Below are positions 1-6,302 of a stretch of 17,214 nucleotides of DNA, piece by piece. The DNA is from Cytophagales bacterium (GTDB lineage Bacteria > Bacteroidota > Bacteroidia > Cytophagales > Cyclobacteriaceae), in assembly GCA_003541895.1 (NCBI GenBank), contig DPLR01000295.1, positions 1 to 17,214 of the forward strand, written 5' to 3'. Within the stretch, counting starts at the first letter, position 1. The number at the start of each line of letters is the position of its first letter. The notes beneath the pieces are model-generated. The model had not been told where the DNA came from. It saw nothing but the letters and a program-made list of their open reading frames with translations, and ran no database searches. The position numbers were made by a program, and so were the translations under genes.

Positions 1-173
1 ACAATGGTGAGATTGTTAGATCAAATTATAATCGCTTTTTATTAGGAGTTGGGTACTTACTTCCTCTTGGAAAAAGAAGCGCTGTCAATGCGATGGCTAT
101 GTACGATTTACTTTACAAAACCCCAAGCGTTTTTAATTCTCCTTATGTGATACGGGTCTATTTCGTATTCTAG
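1..173 (+). CDS. C-terminal fragment of a probable outer-membrane beta-barrel protein
   Basis: The frame that starts at base 3 is open from the window edge to the TAG at 171-173 and gives about 56 residues. They read as alternating strand-like segments (NRFLLGVGYLLPLGKRSAVN, then SPYVIRVYFVF) and end in an aromatic residue, Phe. A terminal aromatic in an amphipathic last strand is the usual signature of outer-membrane beta-barrels recognised by the Bam machinery. The rest of the gene lies outside the window, so family and function cannot be named. The stop overlaps the stop of the convergent Ldh gene in a shared CTAG, leaving no room for an intergenic terminator. The coding call is good because the frame is open and composition fits; the barrel assignment is inference. 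Confidence 0.6.
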   Translation, partial: NGEIVRSNYNRFLLGVGYLLPLGKRSAVNAMAMYDLLYKTPSVFNSPYVIRVYFVF

Positions 174-1249
174 AAATCAATCTCAAATTTTTTAGAAAGT
201 TCTGTCAAATCTTGAATTACTTTTTCATTTAAAGGGATTCCTTTTTTCATCCGATCAAATTCAAATTCTCTTTCCGGATCACCGGGGATAATTAACTTTT
301 CTTCGCTCTCAATGGTCTTCGCTGAACGGAAGCGCGTGATCCAATTATCCATGTGTCTTTTGAATTCATCGGCTGGGCGAAACGCATCTACGCGCATCGC
401 TCCAAAAAAATGACCGATGCCTTCGCCCTCCGGATCAGCGGGTGGTGCAAGAAAACTTACGAAGGGCGGAACCCACGGCCCATAATTCGCCCCGCTCAAC
501 ACAGCCGAAAAAATATCCACCCATGCGCCCAAACAAAATCCTTTATGGCTGCCATGCTCACGATCGCTACCTAATGGAATCAACGCTCCGCCATCTTTCA
601 ATTCATTCGGGTTTGACGAGGGCGTTCCATCTTTCTTTTGAATCCATCCGAGTGGCGCCTCCTTTTCTTTTCGTTGAAGAATTTCCAGTTTACCATTGGC
701 CGCTGTAGTCGTAGCAAAGTCGGCAACAAATGGCGGTTGTTTCTCTGCAGGGATAGCAACTGCAATTGGATTAGTTCCCAATAATCTTTCAACAGAAAAA
801 GTTGGCGCAACTAAGGGGCTGGCGTTCGTCATCGCCATGCCAATCATATCGTGTGGCAAGGCCATCATAGCGTGGTGACCCGCTATTCCAAAATGATTTG
901 AATTTTTCACCGCTACCCAACCAGTGCCCGCATTTTTTGCTTTCGCAATGGCGATCTCCATCGCTTTAGGCGCAACCACCAAGCCGAGTCCGGCATCGCC
1001 ATCAACCACTGCGGTGCTTGGACTTTCGTGTACAATTTTTATTTGCGGATGGCTGTTAACGCGCTTCGCCTCCCATAAGCGAACGTAACCGCTCAACCGT
1101 GCAACGCCATGCGAGTCAACCCCGCGCAAATCTGCACGAAGCAATGATTGGGTCGCGATCTCGGTATGCTCTTGCGAACAACCGATCTTTAAAAAAACTG
1201 ATTTAGAAAATTCAGCAAGGTGATGGTGCGTAAAAATTGTTTCTGCCAT
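170..1249 (-). CDS. Ldh family (malate/L-lactate/ureidoglycolate-type) NAD(P)-dependent oxidoreductase
   Basis: This is a 359-residue cytosolic enzyme of the Ldh_2 family, which oxidises 2-hydroxyacids or reduces 2-oxoacids with NAD(P)H and has its own non-Rossmann fold. Family landmarks are present in order: GVDSHG with the conserved His at 47, SNHFG at 117-121, a GTNP motif near 160, a PPFVADFAT segment typical of the cofactor/substrate region, and IIPGDPE near the C-terminus, where relatives have a PGEPE-like motif. Length is normal (about 340-360). The substrate cannot be told: malate, sulfolactate, ureidoglycolate and diketogulonate enzymes all share these motifs, and no pathway gene lies beside it. 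I start at the ATG at 1249; a longer version would need a TTG at 1258 that lies inside a TAGTTTTG promoter-like box. It is divergent from the MuiA-like gene. Confidence 0.9.
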   Translation of the reverse strand: MAETIFTHHHLAEFSKSVFLKIGCSQEHTEIATQSLLRADLRGVDSHGVARLSGYVRLWEAKRVNSHPQIKIVHESPSTAVVDGDAGLGLVVAPKAMEIAIAKAKNAGTGWVAVKNSNHFGIAGHHAMMALPHDMIGMAMTNASPLVAPTFSVERLLGTNPIAVAIPAEKQPPFVADFATTTAANGKLEILQRKEKEAPLGWIQKKDGTPSSNPNELKDGGALIPLGSDREHGSHKGFCLGAWVDIFSAVLSGANYGPWVPPFVSFLAPPADPEGEGIGHFFGAMRVDAFRPADEFKRHMDNWITRFRSAKTIESEEKLIIPGDPEREFEFDRMKKGIPLNEKVIQDLTELSKKFEIDF

Positions 1250-1255
1250 AATCCG

Positions 1256-1263
1256 CAAAACTA
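1256..1263 (-). promoter_or_regulatory. Candidate -7 box (TAGTTTTG) for the Ldh gene
   Basis: On the minus strand this reads TAGTTTTG, an exact match to the Bacteroidota -7 consensus TAnnTTTG. It ends 6 nt before the ATG at 1249. No TTTG/TTG is seen at the usual upstream distance, so the -33 half is weak or absent. If it is used, the transcript would start at or very near the start codon. Confidence 0.3.
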
Positions 1264-1373
1264 ACTGATTTATGGTTGCAGGAAAGGTTCTATCTTTAAT
1301 GAAGATTTAAAAAAATCGATTTCAATTATGGAATTCCCGATTCAATTGAATCTTTAGACAAAAATCATTCACC

Positions 1374-2993
1374 ATGAAAACAATTGCCCTATTTTTAATT
1401 TCGCTTGTTACCATTGAAAGCTTCGGCCAAAATCGGCAAAATGTAAATTCAAAAATTACGGATGTAACCGTCTTCCTCAACCGCGCGCAAGTCACTCGGC
1501 AGATGAAGACACAATTATCACCCGGCAAAACGGAATTGGTAATTACGGGTTTAACCTCCATGCTCGATCCGCAAAGTATTCAGGTTACCGGAGGAGGAAA
1601 TTTCATCATCCTTGGCACGAGTCATCAATTAAATTATTTATCGGAGTTGAACATGCCGTCAAATTTGAAATCGATGAAAGACTCTGTGGAGCTGTTGCAA
1701 AAGCAAGTTTCATTTGAGTTGATGCAAAAAGAAATTTTAAACAAAGAAGAACAGATGTTGATTAGTAACCAAAAAATTGGCGGCACCAATCAAAACTTAA
1801 CGGTAGTGGAATTGAAAGCCATGGCTGATTTCTACCGTTCGCGTTTGAGCGACATTGTTTCATCGCGAATGAAAGAGGATGAAAAAATCAGGAAGGTAAA
1901 CGAGCGTATTGCAAAACTGAATCAACAGATCAGTACGCAAAATGAATTGTACCAAAGAAACACGAGCGAAATTATTGTTAGTGTTTCAAGTGAAGCGAGT
2001 ACCAATGCTGAGTTCGAAATCAGTTACGTAGTTACCAATGCCGGCTGGACACCACAATACGATATCCGCGCCATCAATACCAAAAGCCCGTTACAACTGA
2101 GTTACAAAGCAAACGTGTTTCAAAGCACAGGCGAAGAATGGAAAAATGTAAAACTGAAATTATCTACCGCCAACCCAACACAAAGTGGATTAAAACCTGA
2201 ATTAGCTTCTTGGTATTTGGATTTTTATCAGCCTATTGAAATGGCATTGCAAGGAAAAGTTTCGGGCGTCCGAATTCAACGCGCAGCTGCCATGGAAATG
2301 AGAAAAAAAGAAGATGATAGAAATGTTGAGGAGCCATTATCACCCGCATTAAATACTGGAGATTTTGTAAACACTATTCAAACTTCACTCAACACTGAAT
2401 TCGACATTGCCTTACCCTATACAGTATCGTCAGCCAACAAACCCACACTGGTTGACATCCGCGGTTATGAATTGAAAGCGGCCTACAATTATTCATCGGC
2501 ACCGAAGTTGGATCACGATGCATTCTTGTTGGCCAAGGCTACCGGTTGGGAAGAATTAAGTTTGCTCCCGGGCGAAGCCAATATTTTCTTTGAAGGCACA
2601 TTTACCGGCAAATCTTTTATCGACCCGAACAACATTAAAGACACGCTTTCACTTTCGCTCGGTCGCGATAAGAGAATTGTGGTGAAGCGCGAGAAGCAAA
2701 AAGAATTTTCATCGCGTAAGTTCATCGGCACGAATCAAAAAGATAGTTATGCCTGGGAAATTTCCATTCGCAACACAAAATCGGAGCCGATAAAAATTTC
2801 AATTGAAGATCAGGTTCCCGTTTCGCAAAACAGTCAGATTGAAGTTACCACAGTCGATCTTGCCGGAGCTTCTTACAACAAAGACACGGGCAAACTTTCA
2901 TGGGATTTGAAACTGCAACCAAACGAAACCAAGAAAATTGTTTTCAAATACGAGGTAAAATATCCGAAAGACAAACAAGTGAATGGATTGTAA
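1374..2993 (+). CDS. MuiA-family exported protein, DUF4140/DUF4139
   Basis: This 539-residue protein has a signal peptide at about 1-19 (hydrophobic LFLISLVTIESFGQ after MKT), so it is exported. Residues about 25-80 (DVTVFLNRAQVTR, then LVITGLTSMLDPQSIQV) match the N-terminal DUF4140 domain. Residues about 95-195 are charged and helical, consistent with the family's coiled coil. From about 205 the DUF4139 beta domain follows (SYVVTNAGWTPQYDIRA, near the end KIVFKYEVKYPKD). The family is named for the Zobellella MuiA 'mucoidy inhibitor', but its biochemical role is unknown. A segment at residues 291-301, ALQGKVSGVRI, resembles the plug signature of SusC-type TonB-dependent receptors and sits inside DUF4139. 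The gene stands alone, divergent from the Ldh gene and convergent with the 68-aa gene. Confidence 0.85.
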   Translation: MKTIALFLISLVTIESFGQNRQNVNSKITDVTVFLNRAQVTRQMKTQLSPGKTELVITGLTSMLDPQSIQVTGGGNFIILGTSHQLNYLSELNMPSNLKSMKDSVELLQKQVSFELMQKEILNKEEQMLISNQKIGGTNQNLTVVELKAMADFYRSRLSDIVSSRMKEDEKIRKVNERIAKLNQQISTQNELYQRNTSEIIVSVSSEASTNAEFEISYVVTNAGWTPQYDIRAINTKSPLQLSYKANVFQSTGEEWKNVKLKLSTANPTQSGLKPELASWYLDFYQPIEMALQGKVSGVRIQRAAAMEMRKKEDDRNVEEPLSPALNTGDFVNTIQTSLNTEFDIALPYTVSSANKPTLVDIRGYELKAAYNYSSAPKLDHDAFLLAKATGWEELSLLPGEANIFFEGTFTGKSFIDPNNIKDTLSLSLGRDKRIVVKREKQKEFSSRKFIGTNQKDSYAWEISIRNTKSEPIKISIEDQVPVSQNSQIEVTTVDLAGASYNKDTGKLSWDLKLQPNETKKIVFKYEVKYPKDKQVNGL

Positions 2994-3014
2994 ATTCGTT
3001 GTTAGTCAAGAAAA

Positions 3015-3080
3015 CGTTGTTTGTTGATTGTTGTTTGTTTAGAAAATTATCTAACAACGGATAATGACCAACGAACAACG
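3015..3080. repeat. Imperfect inverted repeat between convergent genes
   Basis: The arms are CGTTGTTTGTTG (3015-3026) and CAACGAACAACG (3069-3080), complementary at 11 of 12 positions. A nested weaker pairing lies inside (GTTTAGA at 3036-3042 against TCTAAC at 3050-3055). It fills the 88-bp gap between the 3' ends of the MuiA-like gene and the 68-aa gene. No T-run follows on either strand, so it is not a classical terminator. It could slow RNA polymerase from both sides, or be a copy of a dispersed GTTGTTTG-rich intergenic element. Confidence 0.5.
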
Positions 3081-3081
3081 A

Positions 3082-3288
3082 TTAACCTAACTCACGGATT
3101 TCAAAATCTTTTCCCTTTCCAAACTTAATCAACTCTTGAATTGTGTATTTCTCTAAAGTGAAGAGATCTTTCACGGCAAATTCTCCGTTGGTCAAAATTT
3201 TTTCTATGATAAATTCGTGACTTTCCCCGTAGTTTATCATTCTATACTTTTTACCAACTCGTAGCGAGCTAAATGCCAATCCCTTCAT
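3082..3288 (-). CDS. Small conserved hypothetical protein, 68 aa
   Basis: I do not recognise a named family with certainty. The protein is short, mixed-charge and without signal peptide or membrane segment, so probably cytosolic. Its pattern (LRVGKKYRMINYG, then SHEFIIEKILTNGEFAVKDL, then ELIKFGKGKDFEIREL) suggests a small beta-barrel followed by a short helix, as in many SH3-like or RNA/protein-interaction folds. That is only a shape argument. The ATG is preceded directly by AGGAC, and an exact TAnnTTTG box lies 18 nt upstream, both supporting a real gene. It is divergent from the ECF sigma gene, sharing a 58-bp intergenic region, and convergent with the MuiA-like gene. Confidence 0.7.
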   Translation of the reverse strand: MKGLAFSSLRVGKKYRMINYGESHEFIIEKILTNGEFAVKDLFTLEKYTIQELIKFGKGKDFEIRELG

Positions 3289-3306
3289 GTCCTATTTTTT
3301 ATTACT

Positions 3307-3314
3307 CAAATCTA
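3307..3314 (-). promoter_or_regulatory. Candidate -7 box (TAGATTTG) for the 68-aa gene
   Basis: On the minus strand this reads TAGATTTG, an exact match to TAnnTTTG. It lies 18 nt upstream of the ATG at 3288, allowing a short 5' leader. No good -33 TTTG was found at 17-23 nt upstream. Confidence 0.35.
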
Positions 3315-3346
3315 ATAGACGCGAAATAAATAATTAAATTCATGCA

Positions 3347-3913
3347 ATGACCGACCACGAGATCAGAGCAGAATATGAGTTGATTGACAAGGCAAAAAAA
3401 GATCCGGCTGCATTCGGCCCGTTGTATGAAAAATATTTTAACCGCATTTTCAATTTCATTTTCACGCAAACCGATAATGAAGAACTAACAGCCGACCTTT
3501 GCTCGCAAACTTTTTTAATCGCGCTCGGCAATGTTCACAAATACGAATTTCGTGGCGTGCCGATTTCGGCCTGGTTTTATAAGATTGCCAGCAACGAAGT
3601 CAACCGGCATTTTAATAAAAGTAAATCGCAACGCGTTTACAGCCTTGACGAAATCCATTTGAAATTATTGTTCGAACGCGAAGACGAAGAGTTTTCTGAT
3701 GAAGTCATTGCCAAGCTGATGGAATTTATGGGCGAGCTGACTTCAGATCTGCTGCAAGTGTTGCAATTGCGTTTCTTCGAGGAGAAAGACTTTAAAGAAA
3801 TTGCTTTCATTCTGGATATCACCGAAAGTGGCGCCAAGATGAGAACGTATAGAGCATTGGATCAACTTCGAAAAAAATTTAACGTTACGGTGAAGTACGA
3901 TGGCAAAAAATAA
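3347..3913 (+). CDS. ECF-type RNA polymerase sigma-70 family factor
   Basis: This 188-residue sigma factor would direct RNA polymerase to a dedicated promoter set. Region 2 is seen at about residues 20-90: FGPLYEKYFNRIFNFIF, then a region 2.2-2.4-like stretch ending in PISAWFYKIASNEVNRHF. Region 4 is at about 125-180: LLQVLQLRFFEEKDFKEIAF, then a helix-turn-helix ITESGAKMRTYRALDQLRKKF. There is no region 1 or 3, as expected for ECF factors, and length is typical. The 3' end overlaps the following membrane-protein gene by 14 nt, so the two are very probably cotranscribed and translationally coupled. No recognisable anti-sigma of the FecR or zinc-finger type lies next to it. The start is the second of two nearby ATGs; the one at 3342 runs straight into a stop. 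Confidence 0.93.
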   Translation: MTDHEIRAEYELIDKAKKDPAAFGPLYEKYFNRIFNFIFTQTDNEELTADLCSQTFLIALGNVHKYEFRGVPISAWFYKIASNEVNRHFNKSKSQRVYSLDEIHLKLLFEREDEEFSDEVIAKLMEFMGELTSDLLQVLQLRFFEEKDFKEIAFILDITESGAKMRTYRALDQLRKKFNVTVKYDGKK

Positions 3914-4163
3914 AATAAAGTTGCGCAGAAAATTGATTGACGAAAGCGCCCTGGAGCGCCATCGCAATTATGGGTTACTGTTGCAGCAACATCAACGCGC
4001 TCAGCGGAGAAAAAAAACAAAGCAGATTTTTATTTATGCATTGGTCGTTGCGGTAGTAACGGTTTTACTTCTGATTGTTGCTTCCTTTTTTATCGTGAAG
4101 TGGGAAAAAGAACGGGAGCTGAAGCGCAACCCAACGATTCCTCACACAGAAATAAAAAAATAA
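3900..4163 (+). CDS. Small single-pass membrane protein coupled to the ECF sigma gene, 87 aa
   Basis: The function is not known. Residues 1-41 are strongly basic and helical (LIDESALERHRNYGLLLQQH, then RAQRRKKTK). One hydrophobic segment follows at about 42-68 (IFIYALVVAVVTVLLLIVASFFIV) and then a short, charged 19-residue tail. By the positive-inside rule the N-terminus should be cytoplasmic. Its ATG lies within the last codons of the sigma gene (14-nt overlap), a tight coupling often used for sigma/anti-sigma pairs. This protein is much shorter than usual anti-sigma factors and lacks a zinc-binding HxxxCxxC motif, so an anti-sigma or membrane-tethering role is only a hypothesis. The TonB gene follows after about 97 nt. 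Confidence 0.75.
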   Translation: MAKNKIKLRRKLIDESALERHRNYGLLLQQHQRAQRRKKTKQIFIYALVVAVVTVLLLIVASFFIVKWEKERELKRNPTIPHTEIKK

Positions 4164-4260
4164 TTTTCATTCTTTCGTGTGACTTTTTGACCACTCGCTG
4201 ATTACGAAGTTGAATTGCAATTCATTGGAGTTAATCGTTCAACTTAAAAATCTAATTCCC

Positions 4261-5034
4261 ATGAATACTAAACCTACGCTTCGCTGGGACGATGTTGTAT
4301 TTGAAAACCGGAATAAAATGTACGGTGCATACACCATCCGCCAATCCTATCATTCAAATTTATCAAGAGGCACCGCGGCAGCTTTTGCTTTTTTTGCGGT
4401 TATGTTTTTTGGCTCGCAAGCCATTTTGAATTTAGGAAACCATGCTAGTTTTATTCCGAAACCACCCACAGGAATAATTCTTGATCCGCCACCTCAAATT
4501 ATTTCAGAAGTTAAAATTGAAAAACCCACTCTAAAACCACCACCTGCAATAAGAGATTTACCTCCGAGAGTTGTTACCCAAGAAGTTCCAGACATTCCAA
4601 TTGTAGACCCAGCCCCTAGTGTACCTGTTTCAAATGATGTTGGAAATGTAAACGGACTTCCCTCTGTTGGAGAAAATACTATTGGTACAAATGTTCCTGT
4701 GGTTATCGAGCAAACACCAACCGTTGACATTGCCGAAGTGATGCCTGAATTTGAAGGCGGCTTAAAAGCGTTGTATAAATTCTTGAACAAAAATTTACGT
4801 TACCCATCCATCGCTCAACGCACTGGTTTGGAAGGAACAGTGTACGTTCGATTTGTGGTAGATACGGAAGGCAGCGTGACCAATATTGAAGTGATGCGAG
4901 GCGTGAGCGGCATACTCGACAAAGAAGCTTCGCGTGTGATTTCACTTTTGCCAAAGTGGAAACCAGGTATGCAACACAACAGACCCGTGAATGTGCGGAT
5001 GATGATGCCAATAAAATTTGAATTAGGTGAGTGA
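4261..5034 (+). CDS. tonB: Energy transducer TonB
   Basis: This 257-residue protein couples the inner-membrane proton-motive force (through ExbB/ExbD, not in this window) to TonB-dependent outer-membrane receptors. The start is the typical Bacteroidota form, with VVFENRNKMYGAYTIR in the first 30 residues. One membrane helix follows at about 36-58 (AAAFAFFAVMFFGSQAIL), then a proline-rich periplasmic spacer (about 60-125: KPPTGIILDPPP, KPPPAIRDLPPR). The C-terminal TonB_C domain is at about 165-257 (FEGGLKALYKFLNKNLRYP, EGTVYVRFVVDTEGSVTN, LPKWKPGM). I chose the ATG at 4261; the open frame extends to a TTG at 4210, but that adds 17 residues not expected in the family. It lies downstream of the sigma/membrane-protein pair and ends at a strong hairpin terminator. 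Confidence 0.93.
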   Translation: MNTKPTLRWDDVVFENRNKMYGAYTIRQSYHSNLSRGTAAAFAFFAVMFFGSQAILNLGNHASFIPKPPTGIILDPPPQIISEVKIEKPTLKPPPAIRDLPPRVVTQEVPDIPIVDPAPSVPVSNDVGNVNGLPSVGENTIGTNVPVVIEQTPTVDIAEVMPEFEGGLKALYKFLNKNLRYPSIAQRTGLEGTVYVRFVVDTEGSVTNIEVMRGVSGILDKEASRVISLLPKWKPGMQHNRPVNVRMMMPIKFELGE

Positions 5035-5043
5035 GGTTTGGGC

Positions 5044-5081
5044 TAGAGGCCGAGCGGGAAATAGCTCGGCCTCTACTTTTT
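5044..5081 (+). terminator. Rho-independent terminator after tonB
   Basis: A perfect 12-bp stem is formed by TAGAGGCCGAGC (5044-5055) and GCTCGGCCTCTA (5064-5075), with an 8-nt loop, followed on the + strand by CTTTTT. It starts 9 nt after the tonB stop. The right arm contains the stop codon of the convergent antiporter (5073-5075). On the minus strand no T-run follows the stem, so it should end mainly the tonB transcript. Confidence 0.88.
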
Positions 5082-6302
5082 CAACAGCCACTTCATCAGT
5101 GGGCCGCTACTGATGCTGGTAGCAAGCGCCATAATCAAAAGTGAAACAAAAACCTTTTCGTTGATCAATCCATTTTCAAGTGCAACGATGGCTAAGATGA
5201 TTCCCATAGCACCTCGTGCATTCATACCTGCAGCTGCAGCAAAAGCTTCGCGCCAAGTATATCCACCTAAACGACTGCCAATACCGCAGCCTAAAATTTT
5301 CCCAGCAAAAGCAATGAATACGATAATCAAAGTTAGTTGCAGATCGAAGTTGTCAATAAAGTTGACGTGCAATCCAATCGACACAAAAAAAAGCGGGGCA
5401 AAAATATTGTTGATGAACTGATGAACGATTTCCTTTGCGCGCTCGCTAAAATGTTCTGAATCGCCAAGGGCAACGCCAACAATGAATGCGCCAAAGATCG
5501 CATGAATTCCAATCGACTCAGTAAAAGCCGCAGCCATAAAACACAATGCCAGCGAAACCGAAAGCACTCCGCCAGGCCATGCTAACTTGTTGTTGATCCA
5601 CGGAAGAATTCGGTTCAAAAGTCCGCGACCAAGTGTGAGCATAACTACCGCGAAGGTTATGGTCAAACCGATCGTTGATAGAATTGAGACGTGGCCGCCT
5701 TTGCTGATAAAGCCTAGAATTACAGAAAATACGATCCAGCCAATGACATCATCGATCATCGCAGAAGTTACAACAAGCAAGCCCATGCGTGTTTTAAAAA
5801 TATTCAGGTCCATTAAAATGCGGACGATTACAGGTAGCGCAGAAATGGCCATGGCTGTACCCATAAAAAGCGCAAACACCATGTGGTGTTGAGTGTTGGC
5901 TATACCAAAAAATCTCGGAAAGAAATAGGGGAAAATAAATCCCAACAAGAAAGGAATCACCAAACCAAATAAACTTGTTGAAAGGGCTTGCCTCCTTTGT
6001 TGCCATACAATGTGCAGATCCACTTCCAATCCGGCAATAAAAAGTAACATCACCATGGCCGCCTGAACAAACCCAGAAAGAATAATTGCGTTGGAGCTCG
6101 GCATTGGAAAAAGCCAATGAAACCAGTCGGGGTTAATCATGCCTAAGACCGTTGGCCCCAATAATAATCCGCCAATGATTTCACCCACTACCGCTGGCTG
6201 TTTGAATTTTCTGGATGCCTCGGCAAAGAGGCGTGCAATCAAAAGCATTACGCTCAACTGAACCAACAGATGGATAACATCTTGATGACTGAGCCTACCC
6301 AC
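5073..6302 (-). CDS. Cation:proton antiporter (CPA2 / Na+/H+ exchanger family)
   Basis: This 409-residue inner-membrane transporter should exchange Na+ or K+ for protons. It is hydrophobic throughout, with about 12-13 predicted helices. The N-terminus VVGEIIGGLLLGPTVLG (about 38-54) is the typical first repeat of Na_H_Exchanger (PF00999) proteins. The TSAMIDDVIGW motif carries the paired aspartates D184-D185 used for ion binding in NapA-type antiporters. GIHAIFGAFIVGVALG and FFVSIGLHVNF are further family hallmarks. It ends right after the membrane domain, lacking the TrkA-N/RCK domains of Kef channels. The start is a GTG at 6302, supported because the residues after it (LSHQDVIHLLVQLSVMLLIAR) complete the first helix. 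It overlaps the upstream universal stress gene by 8 nt, so coupling is likely. Ion specificity cannot be read from the sequence. Confidence 0.92.
   Translation of the reverse strand: MGRLSHQDVIHLLVQLSVMLLIARLFAEASRKFKQPAVVGEIIGGLLLGPTVLGMINPDWFHWLFPMPSSNAIILSGFVQAAMVMLLFIAGLEVDLHIVWQQRRQALSTSLFGLVIPFLLGFIFPYFFPRFFGIANTQHHMVFALFMGTAMAISALPVIVRILMDLNIFKTRMGLLVVTSAMIDDVIGWIVFSVILGFISKGGHVSILSTIGLTITFAVVMLTLGRGLLNRILPWINNKLAWPGGVLSVSLALCFMAAAFTESIGIHAIFGAFIVGVALGDSEHFSERAKEIVHQFINNIFAPLFFVSIGLHVNFIDNFDLQLTLIIVFIAFAGKILGCGIGSRLGGYTWREAFAAAAGMNARGAMGIILAIVALENGLINEKVFVSLLIMALATSISSGPLMKWLLKK

Noticed and set aside
1250..1258. TTG start giving a 362-aa Ldh protein
   Set aside because: An ATG lies three codons downstream and the TTG is part of a TAGTTTTG promoter-like box.
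3900..4163. Naming the 87-aa protein an anti-sigma factor outright
   Set aside because: Only gene overlap and topology support it; no HxxxCxxC, FecR or other anti-sigma motif is visible.
4210..4260. TTG start giving a 274-aa TonB
   Set aside because: The family N-terminus (FENRNK..YGAY near residue 10-20) is placed correctly only with the ATG at 4261.
4703..5011. 102-codon minus-strand frame opposite tonB
   Set aside because: It lies inside the conserved TonB_C coding region; the composition and lack of domains mark it as a shadow frame.
5794..6117. 107-codon frame on the antiporter's own strand, shifted frame
   Set aside because: It is an out-of-frame shadow of the antiporter; the antiporter frame is intact over the same bases, so no frameshift is implied.
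5073..6302. Kef-type K+ efflux channel
   Set aside because: The protein stops after the membrane domain and has no RCK/TrkA-N domain, so a plain CPA2 antiporter is the safer call.
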